From Niveomyces insectorum RCEF 264 (lineage: Eukaryota; Ascomycota; Sordariomycetes; Hypocreales; Cordycipitaceae): DNA of 64,000 nt. The stretch is taken from contig AZHD01000005.1 of assembly GCA_001636815.1 (NCBI GenBank), forward strand, positions 1,483,072-1,547,071. The letters run 5' to 3'. The position numbers and the translations under genes are program-made. The notes beneath the pieces are model-generated. The model had not been told where the DNA came from and ran no database searches. It saw only the letters and a list, made by a program, of their open reading frames with translations. Shown here in pieces: positions 52,313 through 62,935 of this stretch (the stretch's first letter is position 1; every line of letters starts with the position of its first letter).

Positions 52313-54371
52313 TCACCTCTGCCATCGACGCGCCGCTACAGGGTCGCAGCGGTGGATGTGAGAGACAAAATCGTCGAACCACAACTCGGCGCATCCCCTC
52401 AGAGGAATGCGAATCCACGTCAACGTTCTGGTATTCGTTCGCGGTGAGGTTGAGACTTGTGTTAGGTGTGCTGATACCCTGCCGTCAGAAAAATAGCCAA
52501 AATATAGCGCGCGAGCCGTGGACAAATCTACTGGCTTTCCGATCTTGTTGAGGCGGAACTCGCCAAACGAGGTGGGTGGACGGCTTTTGTCGGCATACTC
52601 GAATAGGAGGCCGCACATCATGAAGTCGCCGCACAGGTGTTTGTGCTGCTTGTATGATGGCGTGACGCGGTTAACGCCGCCAAGCTGGGCGAGGAAAGCG
52701 AATTGCATCGACAAGGGCAGGGCCGGGGACGGAGAGAGCTGGGCGAGGCGCGCGGGAGGGCGCCAAGCGGGATCGGCCTCCTCCAAGGCGAGCCTCCGGA
52801 CGCCGTGGGGCGAGACGTTGTAATGAATGCGAGCTGGTCTGTTTGCGGGCAGACTGCAGATGTGCCGGAAGTGAAGACGCCCAGAAGAACCAGAACCCGG
52901 CTCAGAGCCCACCTCCGAGCTGAGAAGACGCCGCCCAATCACCATGTCGCGGTCTCGGTTCGTGCGAAAGACGAGACCCATGTAGTTGTCCCAGTCGCCT
53001 CGGCGGACAAAGACCTCGGCAAGACGCTCTCCCGGCCCCAGCGGGAAGTACACCCAGATGCCGAAGCCCTGCTTGTTCCTGGGTTGGTCGTAGTGGCGGT
53101 AATACGAGAGATCCGTTTCGCTCGCATAGTGCGCACGCATAGACATGGCATTCCCACGCCAAAATGCAGAATAACCCGTCACGCCGGCCTCGTTGCAGAC
53201 AACCGACGTCAGGTGCCAAGCATCCCATTCTTCGTCTTTGTGGCACAACGGTGTGTAGTCCACAAAACGCAGGGACGCGATGCGCGATGGTGTCGGAGGC
53301 GTCCGCCAGGCCGTAGTTACAGGCTGCAAAACAGTTGTATCAGCAGCCTCATCCATGGAAGCAACTAGGCGGATCTTCAAGTCCTGTTTTTTTTTTTTTT
53401 TGGTTTCAACGGTTAGTAGGATTCTCGTCACAGCGCACACAAAACAATTTACAAGCCAAAGTACAGGGCGGGGTGGAACTTGGCCACGCACATCAGACGA
53501 TGCAAGCAGCGTGTCGCTTCGCTTAATTGGCACAGTCTTCCACCACGTTGTTCTGCGTTCGTCAATTGTATCAACGGAAGCCGTCGTAAGCGTGGACAGG
53601 TCACGACTAGGCGTAGCAGCCACAATCTGCCGGATGCCGAGATAGTCTTCCAGGACGTAAAGGACTGTATCGTCGCACACCTGGCCTTTTGCCAGAAGCT
53701 CCCTAGGAGTAAACAGGTCCCCGTTCTCGTCGTTCCCAAGATTCTCGCCTGGTGGCGTGTCAGTCAGACACTCGACGTAGCGTACGCCTTCGATGTGGAT
53801 GTCGTGCGCCCAGATGCCCCGAGCAACGTCTATGGCCGTGCTGGTGCTCTTGCGGCGCTCCCAAAGCGCCCGTATATTATACACGGCACACATCCGGACA
53901 AACTCGTCGCCTGCGATCATCCTCCATATCTCAGGGGGGAAGTTGGCGGTGGGAAACAGCTTTTGCAGCCGGCCATATAAGAGAGACACCAGATGCGTTC
54001 CCGTCGGCGCTCGTCCTCGAGGCACGACGGCGTAAATGCATAGGCTGTGGCGTCAGGAAGGCTGTCACTGCCGTTCGGGGGGAGGTCCGGCCCCCAAAAA
54101 CCGAGACAGGCCTTATGGTAACCAGCGGCCACGCCATCGCCGTCTGAGGGCTTGTCCCTGTCATGACCGAAATAAAGCAGTGTGCGGGCCCGTTCGTCCA
54201 CGTGAGAATCGCCATCCCTTGCTCTTCTTACTAAGTAGAAAGAAAAGCAATTTCATGGCCCCACGCCCTTAGCACTTTTTTTTTCTCACAAAGTACGCAA
54301 CGTCTTATGGCGAACGCGTTTCTTCGGAAAGTTGACCCCCGCGTGGGTAAGGGGTGGATAGGATAGGGCAT
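52313..54371 (-). CDS. F-box-like/unknown fungal protein with one frame break
   Basis: Proposed exons are 54290-54371 (ATG 54371), 53453-54230 and 52313-53384. Introns are 59 nt (GTGAGA/CTTAG) and 68 nt (GTAAAT, a perfect TACTAAC branch, and CAG after an A-run). The long frame otherwise begins at a GTG, so the upstream exon is needed. Within exon 2 the frame changes around 53960-54000, between ...DERRRERIW and LYGRLQKLFPTANFPPEIWRM, and no intron fits: a one-base indel or error. FPPEIWRMIAGDE is an F-box-like helix. The rest (GDWDNYMGLVFRTNRDRDMV, WIRIPLRGCAELWFDDF) is a beta-rich region shared by many large unnamed fungal proteins. Expected full length is about 640 residues. Confidence 0.62.
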
Positions 54372-55810
54372 GCCCGAAGGTTTCAGGAACAGACAGAGGC
54401 AAGGCCAGCCAAGGAAGCTAGGCAGTACGAGCGTGGCCAACCATTGCCAAAACCAGGTTAGAAGATCTGCACATTTTTTTGTGTGTGTGCTAATGCAACG
54501 TAGGGATTTATTGCTCCGTACACCGTCTTCCCGTACACCGTGTGTGGCGAAGAGTAAAATTCGCCTTGTGCAACGGATAAGTCTTATTACCGAGTTACTA
54601 ACAAACATGGCGTATATACGGCCCTACCGGAGGAACCAAGACACACAAAACGACGGTTCTCGCACGTTGTGACAAGCGGGTACCCGCATTGTCAGTTCGG
54701 CCTTGTTCGGTTGGCGTGGAACCAGGCCCTTGGTTGACCAACTCACGCACGTCGTAGCCGCCCCATGCCCTGCACGCAGTCCATATGCGTGAGACGCTAT
54801 TTGCAGCCTTTTCTGCAAGATAAACTTGTATTTTGGGCAACCCACTCACTGCTTCAGTGCTTATCTGAGCTGATACATAAGCGCTACACGAGTTTTTCCC
54901 GGAGGACAACCCAAGTCTTTAGTTTTGTGCCTACATATGCATTATTTTCATTGCTAGTATGATTATTTTATTACTACTTATTTTTACCCTTCTTTCGAAG
55001 CCTTAGTCCCAACTTGACTCAGCTACTCCGTACGAAGACCCAACATTACGACATACGTACTCTGTACGTCGTAGGACCCTGAATCATGAAGAGGCGAGCC
55101 CGCCGTACCCACGTCCCGCCGCATATGCACCCTCCTGCCGGCCTTCCACCGTAATTGTACTCCGTATCTCCCGTTGTTCCCTCCCGTACACCGTCTCTTG
55201 TACTCCGTACATAGGTTCGGCTCCTGGTCCCCTTCCCCCCCCTCCCTTGCCGCCGACCGAACAACAAAGAACCAACGAGGCGAGAAAAAGGGGAACCACT
55301 GTTTCCGGCAACGTGGACGTCGTCATTGGCAGTGCTGCAAGTTGTCCTGCTTTTTTGGTGTCTCCACTGTGCTCCACATATCTCGACCCTAGTTTGCAAA
55401 CTCGTTCATACTGGCGGTTCCACCACATCCATATCACAAAAACAAACCATGGCGATTTTTGTATCTCAGCCTACTCGTGTAATGCACAGCACAGAAAGAA
55501 GGACGAAGATTGCCCACATTTCCCTCCACGACTTGCCCCCCCCCTTCTCCAGGCTGAGTCCAACGGGGTATATATATGGGCTCGTCCGCCCTTCATCGAA
55601 CCCGCTCTTTGTCTCCATCTTCAGCCGTCTGTAACTGCAGTAGCAACGTCCTGCATTACTTTCACTCATTTGACATCCAAGTCCGTTTCTTTTTTTTTTT
55701 TTTTTTTTCCTTTCCTTTGATCAACCGTCTCTTCCGGGGTTGTAACGGCTGGGCCGTTTTCTGCAATCACAAAACCCAAGAAATACCCCCAAAAAACAAA
55801 AAAAAACAAA
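54372..55810. other. Intergenic with repeated TACTCCGTA-type motifs
   Basis: Contains the HAD gene promoter on the right, ending in a CT-rich tract and a T-run (55689-55708) typical of fungal promoters. Between 54515 and 55215 a motif of the form TAC[TA]C[CT]GTA occurs at least six times (for example 55022, 55056, 55156, 55189, 55200). No supported gene. Confidence 0.5.
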
Positions 55811-57272
55811 ATGTCCCGCCTTGAGAGACCCGCCGGCCCCAGCCGGTCCGTCTCCGCCAACAGTTTCGCCGAGACGTTCAACATTGCGCGGCGGAACCTC
55901 GAAGACCAAATCTCGCACGAAGAGCCGCCTTCGCCGGACCTTCTGGCCTCGGACCCTGCTTCCTTGGCTACGTCGCCGGCTTCGTCAGGCGCACCCACCC
56001 CGGCGAGCCTTGTGACGCCCCTGACCGAACCTCTTACGCCGTTTGGGGCACGGGAAGAGGTCGCCGACAACTTCGCGTTCGCCTTTGATATTGATGGTGT
56101 GCTTGTTCGGGGTGGCCGGCCCATTCCAGAGGCCATTGAGGCCATGAAGGTGCTCAATGGTGAAAACGAATACGGCATCAGGGTGTAGGTGTCTTTTAGA
56201 CTGAACCTCTCTCTACAGTTGTTCATTGCTTGGTACTAACTCACGCAGTCCCTACATCTTCCTCACCAACGGCGGCGGCAAGACCGAAGCGGAGCGGTGC
56301 CTTGATCTCTCTGCCCAGCTCCAACTCGACGTCAGCCCCGGCCAGTTCATCTGCGGCCACACGCCCATGCGGGAGCTCGTTGACAAGTACCGCGGGGCCG
56401 TCCTCGTCGTGGGCGGCGAGGGCGAAAAGTGCCGCACCGTCGCCGAGGGCTACGGCTTCCGCGACGTGATCACGCCGGGCGACATCATCAAGGCCAACGC
56501 GGCGGTCGCGCCCTTCCGCAAGCTGACCGACCTGGAGCACGCCAACTCGCGCGACCTACTCGAGCGCGGCGACCTGACGGACATTGTCATCGAGGCCGTC
56601 TTTGTGTTTGCCGACAGCCGCGACTGGGCGTCCGACCTGCAGATCATCCTGGACGTCGCCATGTCCAAGGGCGGCCGGCTGGAGACCCGCTCCGAGACCT
56701 TCGACGAGGGACCGCCCATCTACTTCTCGCACAGCGACGTCGTGTGGTCGGCGGCGCACGAGCACGTGCGCCTCGGCATGGGCGCTCTGCGCAAGATCGT
56801 CGAGACCGTCTTCTCGGACGTGACCGGCGGCAAAACGCTGACGACGCACGCCTTTGGCAAGCCGCAGGTCAGCACGTTTGAGTTCGCCACGCGGCTACTG
56901 CAGCAGTGGCGCGCCACGCAGCACGGCCTCGTCGCGTCGCGCCCGCTGGACACGGTCTACTTTGTCGGCGACACGCCCGAGTCGGACGTGCGCGGCACCA
57001 ACGCCATGGACGCGCGCTCCAAAAAGACCAACTGGTACAGCATCCTCGTCAAGACGGGCGTGTACCAGGACGGCACGGAGCCGGCATACAAGCCGCGGGC
57101 CACGGTGTCCACCGTTCTGGACGCCGTGCACCACGGTATCGAGCGCGAGATGCAGCGGCGCGTGGTCCGCCTGGCCAAGACCGACGCCAAGGACCAGGGT
57201 GCGGTCATCGAGAAGCTGGCAAACATTGGCATCCAGGGGCAGGCACCTGACGGCGTCACACCGGTGTGCTGA
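55811..57272 (+). CDS. HAD-superfamily phosphatase, CECR5/Cut-1 type
   Basis: Two exons (55811-56184, 56249-57272) with a 64-nt phase-2 intron bearing a TACTAAC branch site give 465 residues. After a roughly 90-residue Ser/Pro-rich N-terminus, motif I appears as FAFDIDGVLVRGG (nucleophile and acid/base Asp). PYIFLTNGGGKTE follows directly after the intron (motif II, Thr), and near the C-terminus come the motif III Lys region and VYFVGDTPESDVRGTNAMDA (motif IV). The two-part cap lies between. The family (HAD-IIA, CECR5-like) includes Neurospora Cut-1 and yeast mitochondrial relatives; the physiological substrate is not settled. No clear mitochondrial presequence. Convergent with the micro-exon gene 137 nt away. 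Confidence 0.92.
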
Positions 57273-57281
57273 GCACATTCC

Positions 57282-57286
<5 letters not shown>

Positions 57287-57315
<29 letters not shown>
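57287..57315. repeat. (TA)n microsatellite
   Basis: About 14 uninterrupted TA units 15 bases beyond the HAD stop codon, between two convergent genes. Confidence 0.95.
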
Positions 57316-57318
<3 letters not shown>

Positions 57319-57408
57319 CTTCTTCATTATGTTCTCGATTCATTTTTAAGGAGTTTTGGTTCCATTTTTTCAAATAATAATATTTCCTTTCTCCCGGCCT
57401 CGTCCCAG

Positions 57409-58339
57409 TTACTGCACCTCGTTCAGGGCCAAAACAGCGGAATCTTCGATATTGCGAAGGCCCTAAAATCATGTTAAACCATGCTTGACAACTCATCATA
57501 GACGAAGAGTGACATACCGCAAGCACCTTTTGCTCGCTCTTTGAACCAGTTAGCAAGAATATCAAGTATATTAGTAGTTACGGGGGCACATAGAACTCAC
57601 TTCGAGCTGGGCTTTTTTAGCCTAAAAAACAAATGTATTAGCCAGGTGTATAACTCGACAACGGGCACCTAGAGTGGCCTGAGCTTTACTGAAATCATAT
57701 GCGGGACTACCTACCAAAAGTTGTGCCTCCAAGACCTTGAAATAATTAGCGGGGAATCTCAAAGGTTATGATTCAAGACAAAGACAGCTTACGTTGACCT
57801 GGCCTTGGATGCGCTATGTCGGGGTGTTAGTCAAAGAACGAGAACGTGATTTTTTTTGTTGGAGTGTACTGTACCACAAGATGCGCCTCTTTTTTCTGTA
57901 AGAAGGTCAATATTGTGCTACCAAACAAAATTGGAAAACGGGATCGTATGAAGTACCTCTCTGGCCAACTATGTGAACAAATTTGATTAGCATGTAGTAG
58001 AATTGGAAGATTTCTTTTGCTCATACGTACTCTGGCCACCCGCGCCCTGTTTTTCACCGCGGCGGGGTTGGTAGGACGAGGGCGGCGGGCGCCGCCAGGC
58101 GCGGTCGCGGGAGGAGGGGCGGCAGGGCCGCGGCGGCGGTGGTGGTGGCGGCGGCGGCCTGGGTGCCCGGGGGCGAAGACGGACCGGAGGGCGACGACAT
58201 GTTGTGGTCGTTGTTGTTGTTGTTGTCGTTGTGGTTGTTGTGGCTGTTGCTGTGGTTGTGGTTGTCGTCGTTGTCGTCGTTGTCGTTGTCGTCGTGATTG
58301 TGTCAGAAGACAAGAAGAAGAGAATACATATTTATTCAT
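57409..58339 (-). CDS. Micro-exon coiled-coil gene (21-nt heptad exons)
   Basis: Eight exons on the reverse strand, every junction phase 0: 58031-58339, 57957-57968 (12 nt), 57875-57895, 57793-57813, 57715-57735, 57601-57621, 57518-57538 (five exons of exactly 21 nt) and 57409-57462. The small exons read LARE, KKEAHLV, RIQGQVN, VLEAQLL, AKKAQLE, SEQKVLA, and the last is GLRNIEDSAVLALNEVQ-stop. Introns are 55-93 nt, all GT-AG, with donors such as GTACGT, GTAAGC, GTGAGT and GTATGT, and TAG, CAG or AAG acceptors. Only this frame is open across all small exons. Each 21-nt exon equals one heptad of a continuous coiled coil. The N-terminus is uncertain: the same frame runs to ATG 58339 through a repetitive R/Q/P region, while a better-placed ATG (58200) lies in another frame. 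Function unknown. Confidence 0.72.
58204..58303. repeat. Imperfect (GTT/GTC/GTG) trinucleotide array
   Basis: About 100 bases of GTTGTTGTC-type triplets. If translated with the micro-exon gene it gives Gln/Arg-rich or Asn/Thr-rich sequence depending on frame, so it may be a 5'-UTR array instead of coding. Confidence 0.85.
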
Positions 58340-58850
58340 GTCGGGGGGTTAGGGGGCTTGTTGATTTGCTTCGTTGATGGCCATGAGCACCTTCCCCAAC
58401 AGTAATAGAAAAAAAAAGGAAAGAGCTGGAGAGATGTATATTGAGTATAATGAGATAAAGGGAAGGCACAGCTAAGCAAGAGAAAGCCTTCTATATTCTA
58501 AGTGAGAAGGTACTATTAACTGCTTGTTGTCTTCTCGCCTATCTTGTCCGCTCTTTCTGTCTTCGTGCTTCTTTTCTCACTGTGATTTGTTTTTTTTTTT
58601 CTGCTTGTAGTCCCTTTTTGTTATTATACTGTCGATATAGCATTGCATGCAGTGTTTCATAGGACCCAAGTACACGTAGGTAATTTATCCCATTGACCTC
58701 GTCAATATATTCCTACAAACCGCGATCAAGAATCAGTGGCTACCTCGCTCCGTTCGCAATAGCAGGGGGGGGAGGGGGGCAATTCAACGCCAATCACCAA
58801 GTTATAGGATGTGTGGCCTAAATTAACTATGTCGTCGCCCAGGTTGAAGT
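58340..58850. other. Intergenic, no supported gene
   Basis: AT-rich spacer; includes the promoter of the micro-exon gene and the 3' end of the 2EXR gene. A G-run (GGGGGGGAGGGGGG) lies at 58766-58779. Confidence 0.4.
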
Positions 58851-59651
58851 TCAAGCAAACATAAGATCCCAACGCAACTCTTTGCTGACTCGCCGATTCA
58901 CCGAAAGCAGACTTCCATCTTCCGCAAATACCGGGTTTGGATTATCATACAGATCGCACAGCGTATCGCACAGAGCATTTAACACAGTCGATTCCGGAAA
59001 AGTAAAGAATTTCCAGAATGTATCCGGAAATAGACGGAGCTCGACGCTGAAACGTGAGCTTCTGCTGCAAAACCGGGAAAGGCGTCTGTAGTGCTGCTCA
59101 AGCGCCTTGGTGGCAGTGCAGCAGCCCGTCTGAAAGATATGTCGGTGCTGTTCGCGATACGCGCGGTATATGACCCTGCGCGACTCTTGGCACGCTGTCC
59201 AAAGCCCGCCATCGTCCATAAGATAGGCCACGGGGGGTCTGTCTGTCCTATGCGGATCATTGGCAAATCTCAGAAAAAAATGGATGCAAGGCGGCGGTTG
59301 CACGGCTGCCTCCCAAATCATAAGCTTGAGCTCAGCGGGCAGGCGGCCGAAATAGTGAAAACTCCGTTGTTGTTCGACGAGTTCCCTGCACTCCATGCTC
59401 TTTTTGCTCTTCTTCTTCTTGGTGACTTTCGGCCTTAGTCGGATGATTTTCGCATCATCCTGGATGAGCTGTAGAGCCTGCTGATAAAGGTCGGCGGCAG
59501 CATCCATGATTCTCCCGAGTATGATGTCCTCTCTCTGTCTAGCGAGACTCATTCTGTCGGCATTTCTAGGTATGACAGCAACCTCTGAGTAAATGAGATG
59601 CAATTTTTCGCGAGCCAGTTCTAGTCTGGCAGCCACGGGAAGGTCATCCAT
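58851..59651 (-). CDS. 2EXR-domain protein
   Basis: Intronless, 266 residues. The first 90 residues are a predicted helical/basic region (ARLELAREKLHLIYSEVAV, KVTKKKKSKKS). The 2EXR domain begins near residue 97 with FHYFGRLPAELKLMIWEAAV, continues through a PPPCIHFF strand and GLWTACQESRRVIYRAYRE, where Cys-x-Glu-Ser-Arg is the family hallmark. The C-terminal third (SRFSVELRLFPDTFWKFF) is compatible with the domain's end. Known: 2EXR proteins form very large lineage-specific families in ascomycetes, without an established function; the N-terminal helices resemble an F-box in layout. Confidence 0.87.
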   Translation of the reverse strand: MDDLPVAARLELAREKLHLIYSEVAVIPRNADRMSLARQREDIILGRIMDAAADLYQQALQLIQDDAKIIRLRPKVTKKKKSKKSMECRELVEQQRSFHYFGRLPAELKLMIWEAAVQPPPCIHFFLRFANDPHRTDRPPVAYLMDDGGLWTACQESRRVIYRAYREQHRHIFQTGCCTATKALEQHYRRLSRFCSRSSRFSVELRLFPDTFWKFFTFPESTVLNALCDTLCDLYDNPNPVFAEDGSLLSVNRRVSKELRWDLMFA

Positions 59652-62600
59652 AGTGTAAAGGTTTTAGGTTGTGTGTGTAGGTAGTATCCTATGAAAGGAA
59701 TTAATGGTGGGCAAACGTTTTTGTAGGGTCAATCTGTGCTATTTGTGAACGATAGACTGCGGGTGGTTTAGAAAAGTTGAAAATAACTTTTGTTCTGTCT
59801 GCTCCCTACGTTACATAACTGGACTCCTTTACCCATCTGACGTGGTGACTCGTAACGCGAACGTAATCGACACAGACGCTAGTTAACCCGACAAGGCTTT
59901 TAATAAAAAATAATTGGCCGCTTTAGTGTGGTAATTACGTATTAACTGATTCAATAGAAAGGTACGGCGAACGACAAGCCATGGAGTTGTTTTTTTTGGC
60001 TATTGTTTTTTTATTAAGAAGTTGCAAGGCTGGTCTTCCGTCGCTCGTTGCTGCCTCGCACACACCCTTCCATCTCGTCCCTGTGTTTCGTAGACACCTC
60101 GCACCGGTCTCTTTTGTTTCTCCAAAGCTCGTCAAGCATCGCAGTTGCCTTTGACTTTTTAGCACTCTCCTGTGCGATTATTTCCTCCATGTAACCAGCA
60201 AGACCGATACAAGCGGAACGGAAGGCAGGCCTTTCTTGTATGATTGTACAGTTGCTATTCCGTCTACGACTTCCTTTTGTACTTTTTTACTCGTACAGGT
60301 ACAGATGCACTTGCTTTCTTGTCATGATGCCTTAGCTACTGCCTATTTTTTTGTCTCGTCTCGCAACATACTTAGCTGTCCGGAAGGGCAATTATGGCCC
60401 ATCCTATTAGGTTGATACAGGCATCATGGCAGTCACAACCGAAAGCGTATCGCTCGTCAAAGTGGAAAGTGAGATGGGACAACCAGTAGAATCATGGAAA
60501 AGGAAGAGCGAAGAAAACAAGAAACAACACAAAAAAATAAAAAATAAATAAAGTACGATATGAAAGGCAACTACGGTCTCTTTTGGTGCCCACCTGATGG
60601 TGTTTCCACTGCTGCTTCCGTAAACCATAGACGTGCAAAATGATAAAAGAACGTGCTTTCCATTGTATATCTTGCACCCGTCTCTGCTTCTTGCTTGTTT
60701 GCAGAGAACTCAAGTGATAAATCATATACAAAAAAGGAAGCTGTAAGATGCGTAACCTTGTACAGACCCACGTCGGCCAATGCTTCCTAGATTAGATGAG
60801 AAAATTCGAGGGATGAAGAAGCAGCAAATGGATGGCACCATGAACAGACGTAGAACAACGAATGGGCTGCAGCTGCTGTCTTTACATGCGGTTTCTTGAT
60901 GGCTGGGAATGCGACGCAGCGCCTTCCTTGCTACCGGGAGGCCGAGAGAATGCTATTTCTCTCCCCGGTCATACGATCACGGTGCCCCTTCCGCATATTG
61001 TTCTTTCTGTTCGAGGTCCTGCTGCCATTGGGACGCTGTCCATAACAACGGAGACCGCTCTTTCTCGAGATGAGGTCCGAAAGTGTTGCCGGCTTGGAAG
61101 GCAGCGTCGTCCTCGGGCAATGTGCTTTCCCCCCGGAATCAAAACGAACCCAACCTTCCATGATGCTTCCTCTCGGCGCCGGCAAGAGCAACTTCTTTTG
61201 TTTTGTTTTTCCAGACCACGTCCACTTTGAGAAGTTGTTTTTGACGTTGCTTTCGTTGTCTTGGATGAATATACATAGGGAGACGCCTTCATTCACAAAC
61301 CCGTCTTTTTTTCTTCTCATCTTCTGTCTTTTTGATCTTTCTTTTCCGTTAGTTTCATCTCTCTCATTCTTCAGTGCTCAATACGTCTTTTTTCACTTGT
61401 CTTTGCTGCCATGTTTCAGTTCTCTATTCTTGTTGCCCTACCACTCCAACTCGGTTTCGTTGCAATGCTTCCGGCCCTCTCAGCCCATCCGCATCTCTCA
61501 TCGCACATCACGATGTAACATCATCCAGCATCGTCATCTGCAGTAACCATCACTGCCCACTCGGCCACGTTGAAGCAATCTTCTGGCCACTTGGTCCTGC
61601 TGCAGCACGCTCACCACTAGGCTGAAACAAAAAAGCCAAGAAGACCATGGTCGCCAGTCTTTCGGCAATGAGAGTTTGCACCTGCTTCAACCCAGCTTGC
61701 ATTGCCCGAACACCCTTTTCTTTCTCTCTTGTTGGCCTGCTAACTTGTGTCCCGCTGCCCCCGTTTTCAGTGCTTTCTTTGTTTTTTCCCTCTCATACCT
61801 TTAGCACGCAACAACTAATAAGGACACGTCAAGTTTGCAAAAAGTTTTGTCTTCTGCCTCAGTTATTTTTGTGCTTGTTGCGTTTACCAAGACCCACGAA
61901 TGGGTTCGACATTGCTCGGCATCAAAATGTCTTCATCACGGGCAGATTTTTGTTACGACTTTTTGGCTAGAACACCGTTCAAGTGCCGCAGGGCTCGCGG
62001 CCCTTTGGCGCTTGCGGTTGTTGTAACCGGCTCCACTGCAATTGAAGTGCCTCAGTTCGTCGAGACGCTCTTTGAGCGTCTGTTTTGATTTTGACTTTTC
62101 CTCATTGGCATCGATTCAAAGGTGAGACCTCATGATGAGAAAAGCTGGCGTAAATCCTGAGCTTCTGCGATGAGGGTGCCATAGTTACGACTTTCTGAGG
62201 GCTCGTGTTCGTTTCTGGGGGATGTTCGTTCCGGGGGGTGTTTTCTTTTCCTTTCGGGGAGTTCTTTCGACGCTACATATATTTACACAAGGCCACCAGC
62301 CAAATGGCTGACAAAAGAACCTTTTTTTTTAGGTTCCAATCTTAGGTTCCGGAACCTGCGTCATGCAGCCGTAATGGAGTTCTTCTGTCAACGAGCTTAC
62401 CAGGTATGTCCCGCCAAAACTAGTCTGCGCATCCCTTGGAACGAATGCAGTTGGCTGACCTCTTTTTCACGTGTGTGTTGTGTTCTTTTGTTCTTGTTGT
62501 TGTTGTTGTCATTCCTGGAAGTTTGCGTTTTGTTTGTTCCGTTTTACAGTCTCTCGCTTTTCATTCGTGTAAGCTATTTTACAAGCTGACATGTTTCTTG

Positions 62601-62935
62601 TCTTTGCTTTGAATTGCGTTTTTAGAACATTTGTTTATACTTGTTTTTTGCGTTGTGCAGAATATTTTATTGAGTGTTGGTAGGTAGTATTTGCCAAAAG
62701 AATAGAATGTCGTTTTTCAAACAAGACATTAAAGGCCGAATCTGAATAAAAGAACAAGAAGGTTTTTGTAGATAAACCTCAGCCGTTTAAATAAGTCCAT
62801 ACTAAAAATATAAACGACGTTGCACAACTCACTCTTAGGTCGATGGCCCCTTGGTTCTTGATTAAAACCACAATTACACTAAAAGAGACGGATGTATGGT
62901 CGATACATTCCCTTACACTCGCTTTCGCAAGCCGG
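59652..62935. other. 3.3-kb gene-free region
   Basis: No ORF with motif or plausible splice structure. 61.2-61.8 kb is strongly CT-rich on the plus strand, like a fungal leader, but no convincing gene follows it. Small features: an 8-bp perfect hairpin AGACGCTC-TTT-GAGCGTCT at 62063-62081, near-direct repeats GTTCGTTTCTGGGGGA/GTTCGTTCCGGGGGG at about 62209-62238, and the TTAGGTTCC pair listed separately. An unannotated non-coding RNA is possible. Confidence 0.4.
62329..62357. promoter_or_regulatory. TTAGGTTCC repeat with AGGTTCCGGAACCT palindrome
   Basis: TTAGGTTCC occurs at 62329 and 62342, and the second copy forms a perfect 14-bp palindrome with GGAACCT (62344-62357). TTCCGGAA fits the TTCnnGAA dyad of a heat-shock-factor element. 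Whether it is bound or governs any gene is unknown; the nearest gene start is over 1.5 kb away. Confidence 0.3.

Noticed and set aside
57827..58339. Unspliced 170-aa reverse ORF
   Set aside because: The part after 58030 runs through a clear intron into unrelated sequence; the spliced micro-exon model explains all downstream coding segments.
60426..60551. 41-codon forward ORF starting MAVTTESVSLV
   Set aside because: Too short, ends in an A-rich lysine run, and nothing around supports transcription.
61835..62088. Two overlapping small forward ORFs (62-63 aa) after a CT-rich leader
   Set aside because: No motif, overlapping frames of equal quality and no splice support; could be chance.
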